In this document: positions 8,401 to 16,454 of the stretch, one piece after another | Position numbering within the stretch: the first letter of the stretch is position 1 | How the letters are laid out: every line of letters starts with the position of its first letter | Assembly: GCA_017465865.1 (NCBI GenBank) | Contig: JAFTVF010000002.1 | Location: forward strand, 26,622 to 90,621 | Reading direction: 5' to 3' | Source: Clostridia bacterium | GTDB taxonomy: Bacteria > Bacillota > Clostridia > Christensenellales > Borkfalkiaceae | DNA length: 64,000 nt | Notes under the pieces: generated by a model | Databases searched by the model: none | What the model saw: the letters and a program-made list of their open reading frames with translations, nothing else | What the model was told of the DNA's origin: nothing | Translations under genes and position numbers: made by a program

Positions 8401-9107
8401 GCCGTTTCGGAGAATATGCGATCCCCGCCTACAAAGCCCCGCAGAAGAAAAAGGAGAAAAGAAAAAAAGCAAGGAAAAGAATACTCTTTATCCTGCTTTT
8501 CCTTTTGATCGGGATTTTGCTCGTTTTTCTGTATTTCCAACGGAACGTTACGCGGGTGCTGATTTCCATTAGCGAAGCGACCATGCGCGCGAGCACGACC
8601 GTCGCCGTCAACGACGCCGTGTATTATACGCTGAGCGATGAAATGCGCTACGAGGACCTCGTAACCGTCAGCCGCGACGAGGCGGGCAATATCGTCGCCG
8701 TCGCCGCAAACCCGTTGAAAGTGAATAAGATCGCGCGCGACACCGCGTCTATCTCGCAGTCCAACCTCAAAAATCTGAGTTTGAACGGTATTCCCGTACC
8801 GCTCGGCGCGCTCACGGGCATTGAAGCGCTCGCAGGCGTCGGACCGAGTATTCATTTTCGGATCATACCCGTCAGCAGTGTTTCCTGCGATTTTTCGTCC
8901 ACGTTCGAGAGCGTGGGGATCAACCAAACGAAACATTCCATTTACTTAAACGTGATCGCGGACATCAGTATCGTCATGCCCTCGAAAACGAAAAATTTCG
9001 CCGTTACGACGGAGATCCTCGTTGGAGAATCGGTCATCGTCGGCACTGTCCCCGACACCTTTTTGCAATCGGATATTTTCGGCAGTAAGCCTAATTTATC
9101 GCCGTAA
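8397..9107 (+). CDS. yunB: Sporulation protein YunB
   Basis: YunB is a sigma-E-dependent protein required for normal spore formation in Bacillus; its biochemical role is not known. The sequence shows a Lys/Arg-rich cytoplasmic N-terminus (residues 12-32), one transmembrane segment (about 33-50), and an extracytoplasmic domain with the family pattern (VNDAVYYTLS, YEDLVTVSRDEAGNIVAV, NLSLNGIPVPLGALTG). At 236 aa the length matches the family. The start codon overlaps the murG stop by 4 bp, linking the two in one transcript and hinting that this murG is expressed during sporulation. Confidence 0.9.
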   Translation: MSRFGEYAIPAYKAPQKKKEKRKKARKRILFILLFLLIGILLVFLYFQRNVTRVLISISEATMRASTTVAVNDAVYYTLSDEMRYEDLVTVSRDEAGNIVAVAANPLKVNKIARDTASISQSNLKNLSLNGIPVPLGALTGIEALAGVGPSIHFRIIPVSSVSCDFSSTFESVGINQTKHSIYLNVIADISIVMPSKTKNFAVTTEILVGESVIVGTVPDTFLQSDIFGSKPNLSP

Positions 9108-9114
9108 ACGCATA

Positions 9115-9149
9115 CCTGCCCTTTTCAAAACGCGAAAAGGGCAGGTTTT
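9115..9149. terminator. Terminator between yunB and the XRE regulator gene
   Basis: A 12-bp perfect stem, CCTGCCCTTTTC / GAAAAGGGCAGG, followed on the plus strand by TTTTAAT. It touches the stop codon of the convergent XRE gene. Confidence 0.85.
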
Positions 9150-9369
9150 AATCGTCTTCAATCCCCAAAATATAATCCGCCGAAACGCCGAAATATTGCG
9201 CTAGCTTATAAATCGCTTGCGCCGAAGGCTCTTGTTTGGCATTTTCCCAATAACTGATCGACGCGTTACTCACGTCTATCTCCTTCGCCAAAAGATTTTG
9301 CCCGATATTCCGTTCCGTACGCAACGTTTTTATCCGTTCCGCTACCGTTCTCATACTAAATTCTTTCAT
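9148..9369 (-). CDS. Small XRE-family transcriptional regulator
   Basis: A 73-aa single-domain Cro/C1-type HTH protein covering residues about 8-62 (IKTLRTERNIGQNLLAKEIDVSNASISYWENAKQEPSA split over helices 1-4), ending in FGVSADYILGIEDD. There is no ligand or dimerisation domain. It is transcribed away from the Ser-rich lipoprotein gene; two CTAA-N6-TTAG sites between the two genes are candidate binding sites. The first ATG has no clear ribosome-binding site, and an in-frame ATG five codons in is possible. The paralogue at 34250 has the same size and ends in the same VSTDYILGL pattern. Confidence 0.88.
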   Translation of the reverse strand: MKEFSMRTVAERIKTLRTERNIGQNLLAKEIDVSNASISYWENAKQEPSAQAIYKLAQYFGVSADYILGIEDD

Positions 9370-9378
9370 AATTTTATT

Positions 9379-9392
9379 CTAACAATAATTAG
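9379..9392. promoter_or_regulatory. Candidate XRE operator site 1
   Basis: CTAACAATAATTAG, the same CTAA-N6-TTAG pattern as site 2 and 31 bp from it centre to centre (about three helical turns). Confidence 0.45.
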
Positions 9393-9402
9393 TAAAAATT
9401 GC

Positions 9403-9431
9403 TTGACTTCTAATTATAATTAGAGTATACT
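9403..9431 (+). promoter_or_regulatory. Promoter of the lipoprotein gene
   Basis: TTGACT (9403-9408), 17-bp spacer, TATACT (9426-9431), about 35 bp before the ATG. Confidence 0.8.
9410..9423. promoter_or_regulatory. Candidate XRE operator site 2
   Basis: Perfect 14-bp palindrome CTAATTATAATTAG lying between the -35 and -10 of the lipoprotein promoter, where a bound repressor would block RNA polymerase. Confidence 0.5.
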
Positions 9432-9465
9432 CTATTTAGTCATCTTTCAATCAAGGAGAAAATTT

Positions 9466-10743
9466 ATGAAAGCGAAAATATTCATTTTAAGCCTTTTAAG
9501 CGTATGCACGGCAATTTGTACGGTTAGCCTGTCCGCTTGCGACGAAACGGAAAGCTCGTCCTCCTCTCCCAGCTCTTCCTCGTCTTCTTCCAGCTCTTCA
9601 AGCAGCTCCGAAGAAACGGAAGAGGCTGTTTCAACGACGGTAAACGAAACGGAATGGAGCAACGCATTGTCGCCGACGGCATTCGCAAATTATACGGCAA
9701 GCGGTATGGTAAAGGAGCAATCTACGGAATTCGGCACGGACGAATATACAGTGCTTCTGAAAGTGGGAGGCAATACCGCGTTTACAGAAAGCAGTGGTAA
9801 TTTCTCCCAAACGATATACTATACTTTAGAAAACGAAACGCTATATTATTACACGAATGAAAGCGGCGCATATAAAAAGTCCGCAATCCTTGACCCGTCT
9901 TTGAATACAATCCTCGACTGCGCTTCCGTTTCTTCGTATCAATTATATTACGCAGAGCGTTATTCGTCTTTCACATACGACGAAGCCAAGAAAACGTATA
10001 CGGCAACCAATCTCGTAGTAGACGAATATACACGTATTGATAAGATTGTCCTCGGCTTTACGAACGGAAAACTCACATACATACAAGAGAGCGAAACGTA
10101 TTCTTATGACGGAACGGACGAAACAAGCTCCGTTACCGAACTGACAATTTCCGCTTACGGCAACACTACCGTAGTCTTGCCCCAAGCGGCGCAAAATGCC
10201 AATTGTAAAGGCGACGGGATTATTACCGAAAACGAATGGCGCACGGCACTTTCGGAAAGCTCGTTTACGAACGTAAAAATGGTTATCAGCGGGGATAGCA
10301 ACTATACCTGTTGGCTCGATGGTAATATAATCAAAATAACAATGTCTACCACCTCTACCGACCCTGACACAGGTGCCCCCATTACACTCAATACGACCCA
10401 ATATTATGTGCGCAATAACGATACAATCACCTCCTACGTATCAAACAACGGAAGCGATTATTTCGTTTCCCCCTCCGACCTGCAAAGGTGGGAAGTGTTT
10501 TACAACAATTTCTTTGAATTTGGTGCATTAAAAGATATGTACGCTATGTTTAGCTTTAACGGTTATACGGCAATTTGGACAGTAGAAGGGATCAGCTCTT
10601 TTGAAGTGCACTTCGACGAGCAAGAACGCTTGACTTTCTACGCGCAAGCTATATCGGGAGACACTCTCTCCTATGTCTCAAAAGCCTATTCTTCCTACGG
10701 ACAAGTATCGCTTACTCTGCCTACGAATATCATCGTCCAATAA
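9466..10743 (+). CDS. Ser-rich lipoprotein with an internal duplication
   Basis: A secreted lipoprotein of unknown function. The signal peptide (residues 1-24) ends at the lipobox LSAC, with Cys25 as the lipidation site. A linker of about 20 residues almost wholly Ser follows (residues 30-48). Two related domains each begin with the pattern EW..ALS...F.N (EWSNALSPTAFANY near residue 63, EWRTALSESSFTNV near residue 257), showing an internal duplication; both are rich in Tyr, Thr and beta-type sequence. The gene is preceded by AAGGAG and a good promoter holding a candidate XRE operator. No binding partner can be named. Confidence 0.75.
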   Translation: MKAKIFILSLLSVCTAICTVSLSACDETESSSSSPSSSSSSSSSSSSSEETEEAVSTTVNETEWSNALSPTAFANYTASGMVKEQSTEFGTDEYTVLLKVGGNTAFTESSGNFSQTIYYTLENETLYYYTNESGAYKKSAILDPSLNTILDCASVSSYQLYYAERYSSFTYDEAKKTYTATNLVVDEYTRIDKIVLGFTNGKLTYIQESETYSYDGTDETSSVTELTISAYGNTTVVLPQAAQNANCKGDGIITENEWRTALSESSFTNVKMVISGDSNYTCWLDGNIIKITMSTTSTDPDTGAPITLNTTQYYVRNNDTITSYVSNNGSDYFVSPSDLQRWEVFYNNFFEFGALKDMYAMFSFNGYTAIWTVEGISSFEVHFDEQERLTFYAQAISGDTLSYVSKAYSSYGQVSLTLPTNIIVQ

Positions 10744-10774
10744 GAAATACTAAAGCAATAACTCACCTTACGAT

Positions 10775-10805
10775 AAAAGCCGTCCTATGCAAAGGACGGC
10801 TTTTT
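10775..10805. terminator. Terminator between the lipoprotein gene and spoVAE
   Basis: AAAAGCCGTCC / GGACGGCTTTT with an 8-nt loop and T-run; usable from both sides. Confidence 0.85.
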
Positions 10806-10810
10806 GCTTT

Positions 10811-11194
10811 TTAGTTCTTCTTACTGCGCGATTTGAAAATCATCGCCATAATAAACGAGAAAATCACCGCCGCGGAAACGCCTGCGCTCGCCGCGGACAG
10901 CGCGCCCGTCGCCGCGCCGAAAAAGCCTTTCTGCGCGCCTTTGATCGCGCCGTTTGCAAGCAGGTACCCAAACCCCGAAATGGGTACGGTCGCGCCCGCG
11001 CCCGCGAATTCGACGAGATACTGATACAGTCCCAGCCCCTGCAATACCACGCCCGCGAGCATGAACAGCACGAGTATTTTTCCCGCCGTGAGATCGGTAA
11101 AATTGATTACGATCTGCGCGATCATACAGATCAGACCGCCGACGGCAAACGCTTTGACAAAGCCCCAAATGATTTCTAAATACGGTTCAAACAT
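10811..11194 (-). CDS. spoVAE: Stage V sporulation protein AE
   Basis: SpoVAE is an integral membrane part of the SpoVA channel that moves dipicolinic acid into the spore core and out during germination. The 127-aa protein has about four hydrophobic segments with the family pattern (VGGLICMIAQ, GAGATVPISGFGYLLANGAIKGA, GFFGAATGALSAASAGVSAAVIFSFI) and a basic C-terminus. It is the last gene of a spoVAC-spoVAD-spoVAE set, the minimal clostridial version. In Bacillus the operon is under sigma-G; no clear sigma-G promoter was recognised here. Confidence 0.95.
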   Translation of the reverse strand: MFEPYLEIIWGFVKAFAVGGLICMIAQIVINFTDLTAGKILVLFMLAGVVLQGLGLYQYLVEFAGAGATVPISGFGYLLANGAIKGAQKGFFGAATGALSAASAGVSAAVIFSFIMAMIFKSRSKKN

Positions 11195-11204
11195 AGTTCC
11201 CCTC

Positions 11205-12194
11205 TCATAAATTTTCTATTGCTACCGCGTGGCAGATACAAGGGATACTCTCCCCCTGCCCGCTCGACACGGTGGAAAGGAGCGCGCCCGTCGCCGCGAG
11301 CAATACGCGATTCAGCTCCCTGCGTTTCAATTTCTCGTAAATATACGAATTGAACACGACCGCGCTACACCCCGCGCCGCTCCCGCCCTGAAATTCGTCC
11401 TCGATGACCTTGTAGATAATTTCCCCGCAGTCCACGTGGTTATTTTGGATATCCACGCCTTTTTCCCAAACGAGGTCTTTGAGGATACGGCTGCCCAGCG
11501 CGCCCAAATCCCCCGTGATGATCAGATCGTAATAGTCCGCGTTTCTGCCCGTTTCTTTGAGATGTGCGAGTATGGTATCCGCCGCCGCAGGCGCCATTGC
11601 CGCGCCCATGTTATTCACGTCCGTGATCCCGAAGTCTACCACTTTCCCAAACGTCGCGCTCGTGATCGCCGTGGGACTGCCCTCGCTTGCTATCACCGCG
11701 CCACCTGCGCCCGTTACCGTCCATTGCGACTGCGGAGGCCTTGTATTGCCAAGCTCCAAAGGATAGCGGTACTGCCGCTCCGCGGACGAGAAATGACTGC
11801 CCGTCGCCGCAACGATTTTTTTATAATACCCCGCGTTCAGAAGGGCGGCGGCGATTGCGTACGACTCGGCAAGCGTCGAACACGCCCCGTATACGCCGAG
11901 GAACGGAAAATCGAAATCCCGTGCGGCAAAGCTCGCGGAAATGATTTGATTGAGCAGATCGCCCGAAATCAGCATATCGATATTCGACTGTTCCTCGCCC
12001 GCGTTTTCAATGGCTTTCGTAATGGCGTAAGAGAGCATTTTACACTCAGCTTTTTCGTAGGTGCTTTCCCCGAACATATCGTCCGTCAGCGTTTTATCCA
12101 CGCATTTCCCGACGACGCCCGCACATTCTTTCGGACCTGCGATCGTACCCGTTGCGATAATCCGCGGCGTATTCTCAAAAAATATCGTTTGCAT
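11205..12194 (-). CDS. spoVAD: Stage V sporulation protein AD
   Basis: SpoVAD is the soluble dipicolinate-binding subunit of the SpoVA complex, with a thiolase-like (FabH-type) fold. It carries the family's N-terminal motif (GPKECAGVVG, DDMFGESTYEKAECKML), the central segment VYGACSTLAESY with a Cys at the thiolase nucleophile position, and SAERQYRYPLELGNTRPPQSQ, which is highly conserved in SpoVAD. At 329 aa the length is normal. It sits 10 bp downstream of spoVAC and 10 bp upstream of spoVAE in the direction of transcription. Confidence 0.97.
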   Translation of the reverse strand: MQTIFFENTPRIIATGTIAGPKECAGVVGKCVDKTLTDDMFGESTYEKAECKMLSYAITKAIENAGEEQSNIDMLISGDLLNQIISASFAARDFDFPFLGVYGACSTLAESYAIAAALLNAGYYKKIVAATGSHFSSAERQYRYPLELGNTRPPQSQWTVTGAGGAVIASEGSPTAITSATFGKVVDFGITDVNNMGAAMAPAAADTILAHLKETGRNADYYDLIITGDLGALGSRILKDLVWEKGVDIQNNHVDCGEIIYKVIEDEFQGGSGAGCSAVVFNSYIYEKLKRRELNRVLLAATGALLSTVSSGQGESIPCICHAVAIENL

Positions 12195-12203
12195 ACATAC
12201 CCC

Positions 12204-12656
12204 TCACAAAAACAGATAAATCAGCCCAACGGCAGTGCCCGCAAGCACGCCGTAGACGATGATCGGACCTGCGACGATAAACATTTTCGCCGCCATACCG
12301 TAGACCAAGCCTTCCGTTTTGAATTCGATCGCAGGCGAAGCCACGCTGTTGGCAAAGCCCGTGATCGGCACGATCGAGCCTGCGCCCGCGTATCTGCCGA
12401 TACGGTCGTACACGCCGAAGCCCGTCAAGAGCGTACCTAGGAAAATGAGCAGGATACTCACCGCCGCAGAAAGCTCGTCGCCGTTCAGCCCGATCACTTT
12501 TTCAAAGATTTCTCGCATAAACTGTCCTATACAGCAGATCAAGCCCCCGACCAAAAACGCCCGCAGGCAGTTTTTGAAATGCTGGGTAGGCGGGTCGAAA
12601 GAATTGACGTACGCAATATAATTTTTATTGTAATTTTCCCTATTTTTACCCGTCAT
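12204..12656 (-). CDS. spoVAC: Stage V sporulation protein AC
   Basis: SpoVAC is a membrane subunit of the SpoVA dipicolinate channel, and in Bacillus acts as a mechanosensitive channel. About four transmembrane segments are seen, with the family pattern FLVGGLICCIGQ, AGAGSIVPITGFANSVASPAIEFKTEG split across the core and GMAAKMFIVAGPIIVYGV. The ATG at 12656 is preferred: GGGGG lies 10 bases upstream, whereas an in-frame ATG three codons earlier (12665) is only one base from it. The protein is then 150 aa. A 34-codon ORF with its own good ribosome site overlaps this start. Confidence 0.93.
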   Translation of the reverse strand: MTGKNRENYNKNYIAYVNSFDPPTQHFKNCLRAFLVGGLICCIGQFMREIFEKVIGLNGDELSAAVSILLIFLGTLLTGFGVYDRIGRYAGAGSIVPITGFANSVASPAIEFKTEGLVYGMAAKMFIVAGPIIVYGVLAGTAVGLIYLFL

Positions 12657-12757
12657 CGCATACATACCCCCTTATTTTTATCTTTCGGCGCAGGAAAACA
12701 GGTCTCGCGCTCGTCCCGCGTTTTTCCGTCGCCGTCGAAAATTTTCACTCTTTTCAT
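12653..12757 (-). CDS. Candidate 34-aa leader ORF upstream of spoVAC
   Basis: A short ORF (MKRVKIFDGDGKTRDERETC..., 34 codons) whose ATG is preceded by GGAGGGG at ideal spacing. It ends in ATG CGA TGA, overlapping the spoVAC start, so the two would be translationally coupled. It is charged, has one Cys pair and matches no family I know. It may be a small sporulation protein or a coupling leader; conservation is untested. Confidence 0.4.
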   Translation of the reverse strand: MKRVKIFDGDGKTRDERETCFPAPKDKNKGVCMR

Positions 12758-12861
12758 AGCCCCTCCGTTTCTTTCTTAATTTGCGGAAACCAAGAAGAAA
12801 TTATACGGCGACGAGTAAAACCCCAAACAGAAAATTTTCCAAGACAGCTATTGCAAATGCG

Positions 12862-12890
12862 TTGACTTTTTCGCGCGCGTGCGCTATACT
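12862..12890 (+). promoter_or_regulatory. Promoter of the 497-aa membrane protein gene
   Basis: TTGACT (12862-12867), 17-bp GC-rich spacer, TATACT (12885-12890), 37 bp before the ATG. Confidence 0.8.
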
Positions 12891-12927
12891 TATTATAATA
12901 CACGAATAAATTTTTTCGAGGCGGTAT

Positions 12928-14421
12928 ATGGCAACACTGAAAAGTACGCGCTCTCACGTACATATTTGTAATTTTATTATTTCCTTGCTCTGCGTACTCT
13001 CCATCGCGGCGTATTTTTTCATGCCACTCTGGAAAGTAGATCTCAAATTGAAACTCACCGCGGAGACCCTTGAAGAAATTCTTCCGAAGCAAGAAGAAAG
13101 CTCGGAAACGACGGACGGCACGGACGAGGAGAACGGCGACGGCAATTCCGATTTAACGCTCGGCGAAAGCGACCATTTCGAGCTTGACCTCAACAAAGTA
13201 CTCGGCGAGGACGGCGTTGACTTGCATTTGTCCTTGACGTTAAAGACCGCGGACGTACTCGCTTCTCTTTCCTCCGATGCAACGAAAACGGTGGAAACCG
13301 TGCTCGGCGGACTGGTCAACGATATGGTAGATCAGATTATCGAACCGATGAACGAGGTCGCGAGAAAAGTAGCGCGGTCGGCTTCGCAACAGGTTTTGCA
13401 CGAGGAGATACGCAACTATATCAAAAACGGCTACGGCGGTAAGAGCGAGGAAGAAATCGAGGGTATTCTCGACAACGCGGGCGTTACCGACGACTACATA
13501 GACAAAAAGGTAGACGGGATCATCGACTCCCTTTATGAAGACGGCGCAAGCGTCGGCAGCGTTTCCCACGAAGTGATCGGCGCGATCGACGAAGCGTTGT
13601 TAAAGGTACACCAAAGCGATCCCGATACTTTCAAAAAGACCAACCTTTCCTCCGACGAAAGAGTGAAAGTGCAGGAAAACGTAGAAGAAGCGCTGAGTTT
13701 GCTTGCAAAGGACGACGGCACGATCGACGTAAACAACTTGATCGCGGACATGGTCCTCGAAGCGCTCGGCACGAGCGCTTCCGACGACACGACGAACGAA
13801 GAGAGCGCTACGGACGACACGGCTTCGGCAAACGCGTTCGCGCCCCTTTCCGCCTCCACCGAAACGAGCGGTAGCTCCGTCGAAGAGGTCAAAGCGGAAT
13901 TGCAGCGGTTATTGATGGAAAACCTTGACAAACACACGAAAACCATCGCGGACGTTCTCAAATACGTCAGCTACGTATTGCTGTTTACTTTCTTTACTTG
14001 GGCGTATTTGATTATTAAAATCCTTTGCAAAATCAACAAGAAAAACAACGCGATCAAGCTGAAATTGCCGATTTGGCTGGGCACGCTACCCGCGCTGATC
14101 CTCTGGCTGATCCCCACCGTGGCGATGAGCGCGGTGAAAGACCTGCTGGCGGGAACGGAAAACGCAGGTATTTTTGCAAACCTCAGCCTTGCCTTTACTT
14201 CGGGCGCGTGCGTATCTTTCTTCGTCGCGGTATTCTTGATCTTCTTCTCCCTGTTCTATTACGGAGGTCTCCGCAGAAGATTAAGAAGATATAAAAAAGG
14301 TCTGCTTTCCGACGACAAAACCACGGAAAAAGTCAAAAAGGAAAAGCCAAATCCTTATCAGAACGATCTGGAATTCGTACGCGGCAGCGATTACGCCGAC
14401 GACGTGTGCGTAGGCGATTAA
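12928..14421 (+). CDS. Membrane protein of unknown function
   Basis: A 497-aa protein not assigned to a family. It begins with a transmembrane helix (about residues 12-33) followed by a long, acidic, mostly helical extracytoplasmic region (about 35-345, rich in Glu, Asp, Ser and Thr, with a low-complexity Ser/Thr/Asp stretch near 285-310). Three hydrophobic segments near the C-terminus (about 350-370, 385-405, 430-455) and a basic cytoplasmic tail follow. It is a single-gene unit with its own promoter, AGG-type ribosome site and strong terminator. The topology suggests a cell-envelope or septum-associated protein, but nothing in the neighbourhood fixes a role. Confidence 0.7.
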   Translation: MATLKSTRSHVHICNFIISLLCVLSIAAYFFMPLWKVDLKLKLTAETLEEILPKQEESSETTDGTDEENGDGNSDLTLGESDHFELDLNKVLGEDGVDLHLSLTLKTADVLASLSSDATKTVETVLGGLVNDMVDQIIEPMNEVARKVARSASQQVLHEEIRNYIKNGYGGKSEEEIEGILDNAGVTDDYIDKKVDGIIDSLYEDGASVGSVSHEVIGAIDEALLKVHQSDPDTFKKTNLSSDERVKVQENVEEALSLLAKDDGTIDVNNLIADMVLEALGTSASDDTTNEESATDDTASANAFAPLSASTETSGSSVEEVKAELQRLLMENLDKHTKTIADVLKYVSYVLLFTFFTWAYLIIKILCKINKKNNAIKLKLPIWLGTLPALILWLIPTVAMSAVKDLLAGTENAGIFANLSLAFTSGACVSFFVAVFLIFFSLFYYGGLRRRLRRYKKGLLSDDKTTEKVKKEKPNPYQNDLEFVRGSDYADDVCVGD

Positions 14422-14438
14422 TACTAACCTTGCATATG

Positions 14439-14480
14439 AAACCGACCCTTGCTTAACAAGCAAGGGTCGGTTTGTTTTTC
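14439..14480. terminator. Terminator between the membrane protein gene and gpsA
   Basis: A 16-bp stem (AAACCGACCCTTGCTT / AAGCAAGGGTCGGTTT) with a 3-nt loop, then GTTTTTC. Its A-rich left side could also end gpsA transcription. Confidence 0.88.
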
Positions 14481-14487
14481 ATTGAAA

Positions 14488-15471
14488 TTAAGAATAGAAT
14501 TCCGATTTGGTGTCGCGCGCGAACATTTTCGCGAGCATCTTATCGCATCTTTCGCGGTAAGGCTCTGCGCTTTCGCTGTAACAGATCTCGTATACCGCGT
14601 TCGTCAACGGCAATTCCACGCCGTACTTTTCGCCCAGCTTTTTCATCGCCGCCGCCGTCGCTACGCCCTCGGCGAGCTTCCCAAATTTCTCGTCTTTCAC
14701 CAGCATTTCGCCGTACATTCTGTTATGCGAAAATTCACTGAACAGCGTTGCCTCGTAATCGCCGAGATGCGCAAGCCCGTACGCGGAAAGCTCGTTCCCG
14801 CCCATCGCTTTGATCAGCCTTGCGACTTCCCGCGCGCCGCGGGACATCAGCGAGCCTTTCAAGGACGCGTAACCGCAGCCGTCGAGCACGCCCGCTACGA
14901 TACCCATAACGTTCTTCGCCGCCGCGCCAAGCTCCGTTCCGATCAAATCTTCGCCGTAATAGAAACGGATCAGATCGCTCTTGAACTCGTCCGCGAGCTT
15001 CTTTTTTAAGGCAGGGTTTGCGGAATCGATGACCATACAGTTGGGGATACCCGCCGTAAACGCCTGAATATGCCCGGGACCGACCCAAACGGCAATGCGC
15101 TCGGACGAGATCCCGCTCTGGGTAAGTACTTCGGACAAACGGCAGCCCGTGTCCACTTCGATACCTTTCATGCAAAGCACGAAATTTTTATCCGATACGT
15201 CGTACGCGGTGATGCGTTTCATAAACCCGCGCAAACCCTGCGAGGAGATAGAAATAATAATCGTTTCCGCATGCGATACCGCCTCTTCAAGATCGCAGGT
15301 GAGATGGATACGCTTGTCCAAGGCAACGTATTCGTTTTTGCCCGTTTCTTTGAGCACTTTATACGAATAATCGTCCTCAGGTCCCCACGAATACACGTCG
15401 TGGCCGTGATTGCAAAGATACCAAGCGATGAACGAGCCCCAACGCCCGCAACCGAGTACTGAAATTTTCAT
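14488..15471 (-). CDS. gpsA: Glycerol-3-phosphate dehydrogenase [NAD(P)+]
   Basis: Reduces dihydroxyacetone phosphate to sn-glycerol-3-phosphate for phospholipid synthesis; cytosolic. The N-terminal dinucleotide loop is VLGCGRWGSF (residues 4-13, an unusual Cys-Gly-Arg in place of the common GAGSWG). The catalytic Lys lies in LGAAAKNVMGIVAGVLDG and the substrate loop includes SRGAREVARLI. At 327 aa the length is normal. It is the last gene of the mrnC-rlmB-sigH-dnaX-ybaB-recR-gpsA run and ends at the shared terminator at 14439. Confidence 0.95.
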   Translation of the reverse strand: MKISVLGCGRWGSFIAWYLCNHGHDVYSWGPEDDYSYKVLKETGKNEYVALDKRIHLTCDLEEAVSHAETIIISISSQGLRGFMKRITAYDVSDKNFVLCMKGIEVDTGCRLSEVLTQSGISSERIAVWVGPGHIQAFTAGIPNCMVIDSANPALKKKLADEFKSDLIRFYYGEDLIGTELGAAAKNVMGIVAGVLDGCGYASLKGSLMSRGAREVARLIKAMGGNELSAYGLAHLGDYEATLFSEFSHNRMYGEMLVKDEKFGKLAEGVATAAAMKKLGEKYGVELPLTNAVYEICYSESAEPYRERCDKMLAKMFARDTKSEFYS

Positions 15472-15497
15472 AAAATAGGATATTCCTCCTTATTGAT

Positions 15498-16091
15498 TTA
15501 CATTTTATTCCGTTCTACGAACGCGCGGGCGAGCGTTACGTCGTCCGTGTATTCGATTTCCGAGCCGATGGGGATACCGTGCGCCAACCGCGTTACCGTG
15601 ATCTCGAAAGGCTTGATGAGTTTTGCGATATACATCGCCGTTGCGTCGCCCGAAACGTCGGGATTGGTCGCAACGATGACTTCCTTTACCTCGCCCTCTT
15701 GCAAACGGGCAAGCAGTTCGCGGATACGGATATCGTTCGGACCGACCCCCGCAAGCGGATCGATCACCCCGTGTAATACGTGATATACGCCCTTGAATTC
15801 GTGCAGTTTTTCGATCGCCGCCACGTCTTTCGGCTCTTTCACCACGCAGATCACCGACTTATCCCGCGTACGGCATACCGCGCAGGTGTCCTCTTCCGTG
15901 AAATTACCGCAAACCTTGCAGTATTTCACTTTCCGTTTCACACCCAAAATCGCGTCCGCAAACGCGCGCGCCTCCGATTCGGGCATATCGATAATCTTAT
16001 AGGCGTACCGTTGCGCCGTTTTTTTGCCCACGCCGGGGAGTTTGGAAAACTCGTTGACGAGCTTGCCGATGGGTTCGATAAAAATTTCCAT
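15498..16091 (-). CDS. recR: Recombination protein RecR
   Basis: RecR acts with RecO and RecF in loading RecA at single-strand gaps. The 197-aa protein shows the helix-hairpin-helix (PGVGKKTAQRYAY, residues 19-31), the four-Cys zinc finger (CKVCGNFTEEDTCAVC), and the Toprim domain (ICVVKEPKDVAAIEK and the ATNPDVSGDATA metal-site region). It follows ybaB with three bases between them, as in most Firmicutes where dnaX-ybaB-recR form an operon. Confidence 0.97.
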   Translation of the reverse strand: MEIFIEPIGKLVNEFSKLPGVGKKTAQRYAYKIIDMPESEARAFADAILGVKRKVKYCKVCGNFTEEDTCAVCRTRDKSVICVVKEPKDVAAIEKLHEFKGVYHVLHGVIDPLAGVGPNDIRIRELLARLQEGEVKEVIVATNPDVSGDATAMYIAKLIKPFEITVTRLAHGIPIGSEIEYTDDVTLARAFVERNKM

Positions 16092-16094
16092 GCG

Positions 16095-16427
16095 TTAGAT
16101 CATGCCTCCGAGCGCGCCCATGTTGCCGTATTTGCCCATTTTCTCTTCGTAGACTTTATCCGCTTTCGCGTACCCGTCGTTGATCGCCGCCATGATCAAA
16201 TCTTCCAGCATCTCCACGTCCGTAGGGTCTACCACACTCTCGTCCAGCTCGATACCGTTGATGATCTTTTTCGCGTTCATGTATACGACGACCGCTTCGC
16301 CCGCCGCCGTGCCCACGACTTCCCAATCGTCGAGAAGTTCCGCAGTCTTTTCCATCTCTTCCTGCATCTTCTGCGCTTGGCGCATCAGATTTTGCATATT
16401 GTTGTTGCCACCCTTAAATCCAGCCAT
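16095..16427 (-). CDS. YbaB/EbfC family nucleoid-associated protein
   Basis: Small DNA-binding protein (110 aa) of the YbaB family, thought to coat or bend DNA as a dimer. Typical features are the Met/Gln-rich N-terminal helix (NNMQNLMRQAQKMQEEMEKT), the strand with VGTAAGEAVVVYMN, and VDPTDVEMLEDLIMAAINDGYAKA. It lies between dnaX and recR, the conserved position of this gene. Confidence 0.95.
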   Translation of the reverse strand: MAGFKGGNNNMQNLMRQAQKMQEEMEKTAELLDDWEVVGTAAGEAVVVYMNAKKIINGIELDESVVDPTDVEMLEDLIMAAINDGYAKADKVYEEKMGKYGNMGALGGMI

Positions 16428-16454
16428 GATCTTTTCCTCCGATTTTTTGCCTGT

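Noticed and set aside
12754-13092. 112-aa minus-strand ORF upstream of the spoVA operon
   Set aside because: Overlaps the promoter and 5' end of the plus-strand membrane protein gene; composition and lack of a ribosome site indicate a shadow.
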